Of a stretch of 64,000 nucleotides of DNA, positions 22,133-32,300 are shown in pieces. The stretch comes from Termitomyces sp. T153 (lineage: Eukaryota > Basidiomycota > Agaricomycetes > Agaricales > Lyophyllaceae). Positions within the stretch are counted from its first letter, which is position 1. Each line of letters opens with the position of its first letter. The notes under the pieces are model-generated. The model was not told where the DNA came from, did no database searches, and was given only the letters and a program-made list of their open reading frames with translations. The stretch is from NCBI GenBank assembly GCA_018296165.2, contig JACKQL020000093.1:116841-180840 (forward strand). Reading direction: 5' to 3'. Both the position numbers and the translations under genes were made by a program.

Positions 22133-24468
22133 TTGACTGTTAAATTGCTTAACAATGGATGTTTCAGGCAACCACCTACTACTCCTGAAAGCCAAAGGCA
22201 ACAAGCTAGGATTCCAAGGAGACTCAAACAGTTACAAATGACAGATCCTGATGATTGTCGTGCAAATAGAAACAATAGATCTTTGGAACAGATCAATACT
22301 GTGGTTGTCCCACCACTTCAATTGGGGCCTGGGGGTATGGGAACTGGGGGTAACAATCAATCTATGGGATCTGAGGATATAGGATCTGGAGGAGTGAGGC
22401 TTAATCACCAATCTATAGCCACCACTTCTGGCTCTTCAGAAAGACCTATTAGGCAGCTAGCACCTGCTGATGATCCATTTTCTATGGTCATTCCTGAAAC
22501 TGTTTTACCTGAAGGATGGAATGCCCCTTTACAGAATCCCTTACCTAGATTGGTGCCTCCTCTGCCTGCTCCTATACAGAAAAGAGTCAATAGACTCAAT
22601 CAGCCTATTGCAACTATGGGTATTCCTGAAACTCATCTGCCTGAAGGTTGGAATGCCCTTTTACAGAATGCCTTGCCTAGAATGGTGCCACCTCTGCCTG
22701 TATATGAAAGAGTCAATAGGCTGGGACCAGTCAATCAGCCTGCTATTGCTCAAGCTACTGTGGATATTCCTGAAACCCATCTGCCTGAAGGATGGGATGC
22801 ACCTTTACAGAATCCCTTACCTAAATTGGTGCCCCATCTGCCTGCTCCTATACATGGAAGGGTTATAAAAGCTCCTGTACCAGAACCTATGACTATAATG
22901 ATGCCACCTCTCCCTCACACACTAGCTCTATTTCAAGAGCAACAAAGGCTAAAACAGAGGCAACAGGAGCAAGCACTAGCAGCCTTGCAAGAGCAACAAA
23001 GGCTGAGACATATTGCTCTGGCTGAAGAGCAAAAGAAGCAGCAAGAGGAGGCACTAGCAGTACTGCAAGAGCAACAAAGACTCAGACAAATTGCTATAGC
23101 TGAAGAGCAGGAGAGGAAACAACAAGCATTGGCTATTCTGAGCCAGGAGAGAGAAAGAGAGGAAGAAGAGCAATTTATGCCTGAGGTTAGTTTAAGACAG
23201 ATTTAAATGCTACTTTAACTAATAAAGCTGAACAGCATATAGATTTGAATCCTGAACATAGGCCTTTGAATGCAGCTATGGCTCAAAGGATCTTTCAAGG
23301 CTGGCAACAGCAACATGAAGCTGATCTGGAAGAGGATTTCAATGATTTAGATCCTCAGAATGATATACCTTCTGAGGATGACTTGGAATATGTTGATCCT
23401 ACTGGACATCAAGCACCAGAGCAATTGGATCCTCCCCTTGATAATCCATTGGGTCCTCAGGATGACATACCTTCTGATGATGACTTGGAATATATTGACC
23501 CTGCTGGACATCAACCAGCAGAGCAAATGGATCCTCCCCTTGACATGCTATTGGGTCCTCAGGATGACATCCCTTCTGATGATGACTTGGAATATGTTGA
23601 ACCTGCTGGACATCAACCAGCAGAGCAAATGGATCCTCCCCTTGATGTGCCATTGGGTCTTCAGGATGACATCCCTTCTGATGATGACTTGGATTATGTT
23701 GATCCTATTCAACAGAGACCTGCAGAAGACTTGGACCCTGCTCCACCCAACCATCCAGCAGGACTACAAAATCCTGCTGAACAGCCTCCCCTTGAGCTTC
23801 CTATTCCACCACAGCTTGGTCCTATTCAGCCTGTTCCAAGAGGAAGGCAACCTTACTTGATTGAATACCCTCCACACTATCTTGGTCCTATGACTGTCAT
23901 ATGTCCACACTGCCAAGCTTTACATTTTGATGCTGAAAAGCTCACCAAGTCTACTAGAAACAGCCTAAAGTTTGGCATGTGCTGCTTACAAGGCCAAGTA
24001 AATTTGCCCAGGCTTCAAGATGCTCCAGCAGATTTACTGAACCTGCTCCATGGGCATCATCCTCTCTCTAACACCTTTAAAACATCAATCCATCAATACA
24101 ATGCAGCCTTTGCATTCACATCTCTGGGAGTCAAAATTGACCATGCTATTACCAATGCACCTGGACCATACAGCTTTAGAATCAATGGAGAACTACATCA
24201 TTTGACAGGTGCCTTGCTTTCTATTGAAGGCAATCTTCCTGTATATGCACAGCTCTACTTTTACAATCACAATCAGCAATTGGCTTTTCATCAACAGAAC
24301 AATCCCAGGCTTGATCCTCAGGTAATGGCCTCTTTGCAGAATATGCTTGCTAGAGTCAATCCCTTCATTGGCTTATACAAGCAGGCTAGACAGATTATGG
24401 GAGAAGCTCCAGAAGGCCAACCACAAAGGCTTTCTGTCAAGCTTACAGCTGATTTTGGAGATCCTTGA
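22133..24468 (+). pseudogene. Helitron RepHel protein, N-terminal exons
   Basis: An open exon from about 22168 (after acceptor TTTCAG) to 23185 encodes three repeats of IPETHLPEGWNALLQN type and then a Gln/Glu-rich coiled coil (about 22920-23180). An intron at 23186-23235 (50 nt, GTTAGT...CTGAACAG) joins it in frame to the next exon. That exon has about four tandem 34-residue acidic repeats (102-nt unit, about 23345-23740, with DDIPSDDDLEY). It continues with a zinc-like segment VICPHCQALHF followed by FGMCCLQG, and the Helitron N-terminal domain to 24468. Both exons are long and open. The first coding exon may lie further upstream. Confidence 0.75.
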
Positions 24469-25389
24469 TGCTATAATGACCCTAATGAACAGGAGGGAGT
24501 TGCAGCTGTAATTCCAGGAGATGGCTCAGAAGAGCAATCAAATGATTGTGATATAGTCTTGCACTTGCATGGAGGTCAATTGAAGCAGCAGTCACTTGCA
24601 TCCATATTACACTCCATTGCATTATACCATCATCTTTCCCACTGGACAGCCTGGATTTCACACCAACATTCACTCTTATTTGGACCACAGAATCAACAAA
24701 GATCAGCAAAGGTCACCCAAACAGCATATTATGCATACAGGCTGCAGCAAAGGACTTTGGAATTCAATGCACCATTACTCTGGAGTGGGAGGCTATTTCA
24801 ATGAAATGTTGTGGATGCATGGGCTTCCACTGAACAAAACAAGTTGAATTGGATTTGACACAATCAGAAAAAGATCAGAGCTGAAGTTTATCAGGGAGTA
24901 GTGGATGCTGCTGCTGGAGATGAACAAGTCACCCCACAAAGCTGATATGTTATCCTCCCATCCTCACATACTGGAAGTGATCAACAGATGCAGCAATTAT
25001 TCCAGGACTCTATGGCTATCTGCAGGAATTGTGGAAAACCTGACCTCTTCTTGACTATGACTGCCAATCCAAAGTGGTCAGAAATTGAAGAAGCTCTCTT
25101 GAAGGAACCTGCAGTCAATGGGAAGAAGCAAACAGCTGCTGATTGACCTGATATTGTTGCCAGAGTATTTGAACTCAAGAAAAATGCTGTGGTAAAGGAG
25201 ATCAAGGAAGGTCTCTTTGGCAGCTGTGTGGCTTATGTTCATACCATTGAATTCCAAAAGAGAGGACTTCCACATATGCACATCTTGATCTTTTTCCATC
25301 ACCATCACAGGATCAAGGATGCACCTGATGTGGATTCCATTGTCTCTGCTCAGATTCCAGATCCAATTACTCAGCCTCAATTGTATCAG

Positions 25390-25439
25390 GTATTGGCTTT
25401 GTTTGAATCCTGAATTCAGTTACTTATCTTTGTTGTCAG
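25390..25439 (+). other. 50-nt intron in the Helitron Rep gene
   Basis: GTATTGG...TTGTCAG interrupts the frame between QLYQ and VVTANMVHGPCG. It contains in-frame stops if not removed. Its length equals the intron at 23186-23235. Confidence 0.8.
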
Positions 25440-25801
25440 GTTGTTACTGCCAACATGGTCCATGGTCCATGTGGAGCTGCCAAACCCAATGCTAAGTGCA
25501 TGGTAGATGGCAAATGTTCCAAGAAATACCCAAAGGAATTCCAAGAGGCTACTCAGTATGGAGATAATGGCTATCCTCAATATGCCAGACCTGACAATGG
25601 ATGCTTCTTTGAAAAGAATGGTCATTGTTATGACAATTGTGATGTTGTTCCATACAATGCTTATTTCTCAGCCAAGTACAAATGTCACATCAATGTGGAG
25701 GTCTGTGCTTCAGTGGAAGCCATCAAGTACATTCACAAGTACATCTACAAAGGCCATGATAGGACAACTTTGGAGATTGCTAGAGAGCAGATGGACCAGA
25801 G

Positions 25802-26943
25802 TGTCAGGTTCCACTGACCATGGGGGCTCAGCTACACTGGGCAAGTCCTTACCAGGCAGATGTGATTCCCTGTACTGCCAACTGAGCATGCAGAGGTGTC
25901 CCAAAACACTGGGGGCTTGTGGGGATAGTTGGTGGAGATTGATCTGAGCAAGTCTGGGGATGTCCGGAGGAGTAGGGGGTGAGCTGCAGGAAGGGGGACA
26001 GGCTTGGCAGGGTTCAGGCATAAGTCTGTATGCGAGTATTGCAGGTGCGGAGGAGTCAGAGGCTATGCAAGTAGTGGAAGTGGAGCCAGAGTTTGATGGG
26101 GGATCAACAGAGGTGGATAGAGTTCAGAGCCAAGCATGCAGCAAGGTCTGAAGTTGGTTAAAGAGTGTCAGAGATTCATAATTGTAATTGCAGGGTTTGT
26201 GAAGATGTTAAAGGTTGGGAGAGATGGGAACACAATGGACAGATCAAACAAGATGAGATGGAGTCAAACGAAATGAGACGGAGTCAAGATGAGATTGAGA
26301 CAAGAATGAGAATAGATTCAGATGGAGATATGAAATGTTAACAAAAATGGTAAGGGAATAGAGAAAGGACAAGACTGGGAGACTGAGAGTAGGAGAATGG
26401 CACACGGCATGAAACACGGGAGAGAAACAATCAGACCATAGGTAACATTAAGCAATCTCAAGACTAGAGTACAAAGAGCTACTCTACGTCTTATATACTG
26501 ACTATTAGAGAGCTCTGGGGGATGTCAGCTGTGGTGGTGGGGCTTGGCAGAGCTTGACAGAGTCAACAGGTGTCAGTTACAATCAGAGGGCAGGCTGCGT
26601 TGATATGTTGATGGGATCAATTGGTGATGTGGGCCATTCCAAGGTTGTTGTGATACTTCCAAGTAAGTCGGAGGAACCAGGGTGTTGAGTTGATGATGTG
26701 TAATGGGGTCAGGCATGGCAGGGGAATGGTCCTAGGGGCTCAGGAGATCCAGGGGAAGCATTGCTAACTGCAGGGAAGACGTTGGAGTTGGCCAGGGGGC
26801 CATTGGAGTTAGCCAAAGATGTGTTGGAGTTAGCCAGAGTAGGTGTGGAGCACTGTGAAAGTTTGGCAAGGCATCAGGGGAGGTTCTGGGGGGGCAGGGG
26901 GTCGTTGGGCAATGTGCGGGGGTCCAGGGAATGGGTTGTGACA
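25802..26943 (-). mobile_element. Solo LTR of the gypsy1 family, TSD CAGAG
   Basis: This 1142-bp LTR starts TGTCAGGTTCC and ends TTGTGACA on the plus strand. It is flanked by CAGAG at 25797-25801 and 26944-26948. The TATA box is on the minus strand. It disrupts the Helitron Rep domain and is therefore younger than the Helitron, which in turn is younger than gypsy1. Internal sequence was presumably lost by LTR-LTR recombination. Confidence 0.93.
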
Positions 26944-27084
26944 CAGAGGGATGAAATCAAGGAACACTTGGATGCCAGATACATCTCTGCACCTGAGGCT
27001 TGCTGGCACATCTTTGAATTCAACATGCATTTGAGGGCCAACATGAAGTCTACTTTCAAGATAATGAGCCTTTGGAGATGGTAG

Positions 27085-29257
27085 CTGCCAGGCCTAATGC
27101 AAACAAGACTGCACTCACTGCTTGGTTTGAAGCCAATGCCAGATTCCCTAATAACAACACCACTTATCAGAGCTTTCCAACCAAGTTTGTTTATGAACCT
27201 TCCAAAAGGACCTGGAAGGAGAGGCAGTGAGGAACAGCTATTGGGAGGATGTACTTTGCTTCACCCCAACAGAGAGAAAGGTTCTACCTTAGGATGCTCC
27301 TAACAGTTGTGACCAATGCAATATCATGGGCTGATCTCAGGACAGTCAATGGCCATACCTATCCTACTTACAAGGAGGCATGCAAGGCTCTTGGTCTTCT
27401 AGAAGATGATGCAGAATGGAGGCAATGTCTTGCTGAAGCTGCTCCAATCCAATCAGGATCAGCTCTCAGACAGCTTTTTTGCACTATCCTATTCCACTGT
27501 GCTCCTACCACTCCAGAGGCTCTATGGGACAAATTCAAGCACTCCATTTGTGATGATCTTCAACACAGATCAGAGAATATCAGGCCGTACAGGGATAGAG
27601 TCTTTACTGATGAAGATGTCTATGACTATGGCCTTCATCTGATCTTGACAATCTGAAGAATTTTGGCAAGACTCTTCAAGACTTTCCCAATATGCCAGAA
27701 CCCCAACAAGTTTGGAATGTGATTCCAGGCAAGTTGGACATTGTATAAAGAGTTGACATTGATACTGATTAAATGATTTCAGGAAATAGGCTTTTGCAAG
27801 AAGAAACAGATTATGATGTTGAGGAGTTGAAGAGAAGGGTGGATGAAAACAAGGCCAGATTTAATGGTGAACAACTGGGGGCCTTCAATTAAGTTATGGA
27901 CTCTGTGGACAACAACTTGTGCAAGATGATATTCATTCACAGTGCAGGTGGATGTGGCAAAACATTTGTCTGCAACACTTTGGCTTTTGCTGTTCAGTCC
28001 AATGGAGATGTGGCATTATGTGTAGCATAATCTGGGATTGCTGCCTTATTGCTGGAGGGTGGTAGAACTGCACATTCAAGGTTCAAAATCCCCATTCCTG
28101 CTCTGGATACATCCATTGCCAATATCAAAAGAGGAACTCAATTGTCTCAACTCTTACTCCAGACCAAAGTTGTTATCTGGGATGAAGTCCCAATGCAACA
28201 CAAAAATGCCATTGACTCTGTGGATTGAGGGTTCAGAGACATCCTGGAGAAGGATGTTCCTTTTGGTGGTGTGACTGTGGTGTTTGGAGGAGATTTTAGG
28301 CAAACTCTCCCAATTATCCAGAGAGGACTCAGGCAGCAGATGATTGCTGCTTCACTCAAAAGGGGAAGACTTTGGGATCAAATTCAAGTCCACTACTTGG
28401 TTCAAAACATGAGATTGGATCAGACTCCTGATAATATTGCTCATGTAGCCTGGTTATTGGATGTTGGTGCTGGAAAAAACCTTGGGCCTGGAGAAACAGT
28501 ACAACTTCCAGAAACCATGATCTGTGATGACAATTCTGTCACTGGATTGATCTCTTCCACTTATCCTCATATTGATCACCATCAAGATGATCAGTATTAT
28601 CTGGACCATACCATCCTTTCTGGCAAGAACTCTGATATAGAGGATATCAACTCTGAAGTTCTGCAGAAATGTCCAGGAGAAGAGAAAATCTTGCAGAGTG
28701 CAGACTCTGTCATATCTGATGATGGGAATCCTAATGATCTTGCATTGTATCCAATAGAATACCTCAACTCTCTCAGAGCCAGCAGTTTGCCCTTGGCTAA
28801 ATTGGCTCTGAAGATTGGTGTTCCTGTCATGCTGCTCAGGAATCTGGATACAACCAAAGGACTTTGCAATGGGACAAGAATGATTGTCACTCACATCAGC
28901 ACCAGAGTTCTCAGATGTAGGATCATCAGTGGAGATGCCAAGTTTGCAGGATCAATTGTTTTGATTCCAAGAATCAACATGGATGTGTCTGAAGAAGATT
29001 TGCCAATTCCATTGCACAGGAGACAATTCCCAGTTTGATTGGCCTTTGCTATGACTATCAACAAGTTTCAGGGTCAATCAGTCAAGCATGTTGGATTGGA
29101 CCTTCAATCAGGAGTTTTTTCACATGGCCAACTTTATGTTGCACTCTCTCGGTGCACATCAGGAGATCATATCAAAGTCATTTTGGACCCAGAAAACACA
29201 TCAAGAAAGACTGCAAATATTGTCCATCAGGAAATCCTGAATGGTTTACAAATGTAA
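27085..29257 (+). pseudogene. Helitron PIF1-like helicase domain
   Basis: After a Rep-helicase linker (MYFASPQQRERFYLRMLL at 27249) the helicase motifs follow. They are Walker A SAGGCGKTF (about 27940-27966), Walker B VVIWDEVPMQHKNAID (about 28169), GGDFRQTLPI (about 28287), LLRNLDTTKGLCNGTR (about 28833), [12 protein letters not shown] (about 29045) and [15 protein letters not shown] (about 29125). A stop near 27656, several frameshifts and a stop at 29036 break the frame. The long stretch 28271-29036 is open. This 5'-3' helicase displaces the strand during rolling-circle transposition. Confidence 0.9.
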
Positions 29258-29549
29258 GTGTGAGTTTTATTGGATTCAAGCAACACATTGCTAACTTTTA
29301 TAAACTTCAGCACCTAATGTCTATAGCTGGACCAGGTAGTATAGATATTCTTAATGGTTTACAAATGTAAGTGTGACAGTTTAAATAATTGCTTGGTTAG
29401 TACTAACTTTTATAATTTTCAGCATCTCTAATATATACCAGTAGACATTGTAGTATTTTGTTAATAATGTAATGTAGATACATGATTAGTTTATACATAG
29501 AATCTCAGTATATTGAATTGTAAGAGAAAAGCAACACTTGGTCAACAAA
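29258..29549 (+). other. Helitron 3' non-coding region
   Basis: AT-rich sequence with a short duplicated piece: AATGGTTTACAAATGTAAGTGTGA occurs as two similar copies at about 29239 and 29352. No coding signal is seen. Confidence 0.5.
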
Positions 29550-29890
29550 ATACAAAGACCTAACCAAATGAAGTGAGGTTGGGTCTGGGACTTAGCATTG
29601 AGTTAGAAATACAAAGACCTAACCAAACAAAGTGAGGTTGGGTCTGGGATTTAGCATTGAGTTTGAAATACAAGGACCTAACTGAACAAAGTGAGGTTGG
29701 TTCTGGGACTTAGCATTGAGTTAGAAATACAAGGACCTAACTGAATGAAGTGAGGTTGGGTCTGGGATACAGCATTGAGTAGAATATCAAGGACCTAAAT
29801 AAACAAAGTGAGGTTGGGTCTGGGATAAAGCATTGAGTAGAATATCAAGGACCTAACCAAACAAAGTGAGGTTGGGTCTGGGATGAAGCA
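29550..29890. repeat. 59-bp minisatellite near the Helitron 3' end, six copies
   Basis: Six head-to-tail units of 57-60 bp each begin like ATACAAAGACCTAACCAAA and contain GTGAGGTTGGGTCTGGGA. They diverge by a few substitutions. The last unit runs into the 3' terminal region. Confidence 0.9.
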
Positions 29891-29902
29891 AGAGCTACAG
29901 GC

Positions 29903-29919
29903 CCATGCCAAAGGCATGG
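29903..29919. other. Helitron 3' terminal hairpin
   Basis: CCATGCC, loop AAA, GGCATGG form a perfect 7-bp stem whose end lies 11 nt before the element's last base (29930). This is the termination signal expected of Helitrons. Confidence 0.85.
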
Positions 29920-29930
29920 ACCATAGCTCA

Positions 29931-30552
29931 TATAAGGCATAGAGTAGCATCCATTACCTGAATCTTGATATTACTTTACTTGGTTACCTGTGTCTCATGT
30001 CTCTTTTCTGTTACATTTCCTGGTCTTGTCTCTATTTCTATGTTTAGCCTTGAATGTATCTCTTTTCTCAGTTCCATCTCATCTCAACTTTGTCTTATCT
30101 TGTCCATCTCTGTTTCCTTATCATTTCTAAGTTCCTTTCAACTCTGACATCATTACAAACTCTGTGCACATGCTACTACCCTTCAAACATTCTTACAATA
30201 ACTCCAGACCTCACCCTATGCTTGACTCCAGAACCCATCACTCTTGATTGATCTCCCATCAAACTCCAGCTCTGCTCCCATCACTCACAAAGCCTCTGCT
30301 TACCCTGCAGCCCATACACTTGCTTATGGACTTGTACCTGATGCCTGCCCAAGCCCAATGTTTAACATACTTGGTCTTAGACTTCCCTGAACCACCTGAG
30401 ACTTGCTTGGACCACTCCTCTTAGCTTCCCCTTGCAAGTATCTGAAGTCCAAACCATCCCTGGAGCACTAGGTTATAAGCACAGGACATCATCTCCACCT
30501 AGTAAGAACTCACCCAGTTAAGCTAAGCCCCCATGGTCAGTGGAACCTGACA
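29931..30552 (+). repeat. Gypsy1 3' LTR, second part
   Basis: The LTR continues from the interrupted TATATAAG box. After TATAAGGC comes the conserved start-like motif AATCTTGATATTA, then a pyrimidine-rich stretch, and the LTR ends GGAACCTGACA at 30552. Parts one and two add up to 1138 bp, the usual size of this LTR family. Confidence 0.9.
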
Positions 30553-31195
30553 GTTTCTCCCTGTAGCAAGATGTTTCCTTGCCACCTGAACTGCTCTCAT
30601 GAGTCAAGCAAGGCTCTGTCTTGCCCCTCCCTAAAGAAGCAATGGCTTTAAGACCACACATGCAGCTAGTTTCCTCATCAGCCTAGGCAGTTGCATGTGG
30701 GCATTGTGTCCTGCCAGCTCTGTCCACTTTGCCAGAGCAGTTCCAAGCTTCAGAGACTGTGCTGCTGCTAGCAACAGATGTTGCCCCAACTGACTCTTCA
30801 TGCTGCACTCTAAGTAGTGTGCTGTAGTTTTTATACTGTTCTTATAGGCTTTTACCTCCAAGACAAACTCCTTGACAGTGTTCACTTTAGGAGCAAGTCT
30901 GCCATTGTATATCAACACAACAAGCATGTTGGAGGGTATCCCTTCCAAAAACCACTCACAAATTGGGAATTGTCTGGGAATATGGCCATGTTTTGAGCAT
31001 AGTCAAGCAAGGCATTGTAGAAGCCTTGCACTCCCTCTTCAACTGCTGTAGTACTGGGTTAGAGTAATACTGATAGTCTACTCCAATTCCACACTGATGT
31101 CTTGATAAATGCTTGAAGTTGAAGGGGTTTACTTCCAAAATATTTCTATTCTGAATGCAGAGGGGTCTCAACAAACTCCAGCCTAAGTGATTCAC
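30553..31195 (-). pseudogene. Degenerate retroelement gag-like remnant
   Basis: Two adjoining minus-strand frames, 31195-30956 and 30948-30631, join around 30952 by a frameshift. They include YYSNPVLQQLKRECKASTMP and then EGIPSNMLVVLIYNGRLAPKV with TVKEFVLEVKAYKNSIKTTA. The spacing of these blocks is like the C-terminal half of retrotransposon capsid proteins. No pol is attached in the window. It starts right after the gypsy1 3' LTR, so gypsy1 probably inserted into or beside this older element. Confidence 0.5.
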
Positions 31196-32300
31196 TCCCT
31201 GGGAACCACCGAGCCTTTGCCTATTAATTGCCTGTCCATTTGCTACTCTACTTGGGCTATTTATACCTCTTTCTATAGTGCACAGACCACCCCCTACATG
31301 TGACTTTTGGTTCCATACTTTCCAGCCCCTTATTCATAACTGTTATTCTAATTCCCCCTTTTGGCATGCCTGTTTCAGTGCCACAGGCCAGTTCCTGGTT
31401 CCATCATTCCTCCTTTGCATTCTTAGCTTCCATTTGCCCCATTTATCTCTCCCTCCTTTGTATTTCTTCCATTCATATTCTTCTCCATTCAGTTTCTTCC
31501 CTTCTTTTTCCTTTATTTATTTCATATTCTTCCCCATTCAGGTCCTTTCCCATTCAGGTTCTTCCATTCATCTGTCCCCTCCCATTCATTCCATTCATCT
31601 TCCTTTATTCCTTTCATATTCTTCCCCTTTTAGGTTCTTTCCCATTCAGGTTCTTCCATTCATCTTCCTTTCCCTTCCCTTCATTCCATTCATTTCATAT
31701 TCTTCCATTCATCTTCCATTCCCTTCCCTTCATTCCATTCTTTCTCATTCATTCCCCTTTTACCTCCTTTCAGTCAACATTCCAATCTGGTTATTCTTAG
31801 ATCAGATCTAGATCTTGCCAGAATTGATGCCACTCAGGTGCTTTTGCCAGTCCCATGCTTCCCCTCCCATTATAGTGATTGGACTATTATTGAGTGTATA
31901 GTCTAGTATAGTCCTTGTCCTATCCTGTTCTGTCTTTCTTCTGGTGTATTTAAAGGGATAATGTTGCTGGGACTTGTTTTACCAGGAGGCTTACAGTTTT
32001 CAGCCTTGATAAATGTTTGTTTTGACTTCTGGTGTTTATTATGTTCCCAATGGTGTGACACCATCATATCACTGCATACACTGTGTTTCAGGAATCCTGC
32101 ATTGTCAAGGGTTGTACAAACTAATTGTCCAATCTGAGGATCACATTCTCAAACCTCCGGTGGGACTGGGTCTTGATCACATCAATTACATGTTTCAGGC
32201 ACTACTTTAACATGCCCACAGCTAGAAAGTGCATAAGGATTAGGACTTTCTCCCTTTCATGTCCATCCCCATTATATTGGGCTACTGCATAAAATATGCA
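31196..32300. other. Non-coding sequence with pyrimidine-rich tract
   Basis: No gene is supported here. A TATA-like TATTTATACC lies at about 31258. The tract 31430-31775 is built of short TTCC/CATTC repeats. The long plus-strand open frames over it are low-complexity artefacts. It may be a decayed LTR or leader. Confidence 0.4.
31430..31775. repeat. Pyrimidine-rich imperfect repeat tract
   Basis: The plus strand is almost all C and T with recurring CATTCAGGTTCTT and CTTCCATTCAT units. It is a simple-sequence derivative with no coding meaning. Confidence 0.85.

Larger units (their letters stand above)
24469..27084 (+). pseudogene. Helitron Rep (HUH endonuclease) domain, split by a solo LTR
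   Basis: Rolling-circle motifs are visible. The HUH motif is GLPHMHILIFF (about 25265-25297). The tyrosine motif is YIHKYIYKGHDR (about 25728-25763). An intron at 25390-25439 (50 nt, GTATTG...TTGTCAG) separates them. The 1142-bp solo LTR and one TSD copy lie just after the tyrosine motif, and the frame resumes at 26949 with DEIKEHLDARYISAPEACW. Earlier stops (about 24468-24850 and 25146) show decay. In Helitrons Rep nicks and joins DNA through the tyrosine. Confidence 0.88.
21632..29930 (+). mobile_element. Helitron, 8.3 kb including a nested solo LTR
   Basis: The element starts with TC at 21632 after host A (21631) and ends before host T (29931). Joining the flanks restores GTTAGTATATAAGGC, which is present uninterrupted at about 35605, so insertion was between A and T without target duplication. 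The 3' end has a perfect 7-bp hairpin (29903-29919) and ends 11 nt later in CTCA, a variant of the usual CTRR. It codes for a Rep (HUH) and PIF1-type helicase protein with at least two 50-nt introns. Stops and frameshifts mark it as decayed. Confidence 0.93.
1521..30552 (+). mobile_element. Gypsy1: Ty3/gypsy chromovirus with antisense accessory gene, multiply interrupted
   Basis: Removing the nested insertions leaves one plus-strand element: gag remnant (1521-2161), protease, RT, RNase H, integrase and chromodomain (8305-12075), an antisense gene (12357-13990), a conserved leader, a polypurine tract (21103-21115) and a 3' LTR (21116-21631 joined to 29931-30552, about 1138 bp). The chromodomain tail and the end of the antisense gene are joined by intergenic sequence that is also found at 58066-58450 of element B. 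This shows that pol and the antisense gene belong to the same element rather than being chance neighbours. Insertions are the LINE at 2162, gypsy2 at 14162 and the Helitron at 21632. The 5' LTR is not in the window. Pol is dead: there are many stops and frameshifts, and catalytic Asp residues have changed. Confidence 0.8.

Noticed and set aside
31278..31811. Long plus-strand open frames (about 170 codons) in the pyrimidine tract
   Set aside because: The product is only Ser/Phe/Pro/His low-complexity from a CT-rich repeat, open in two frames at once.
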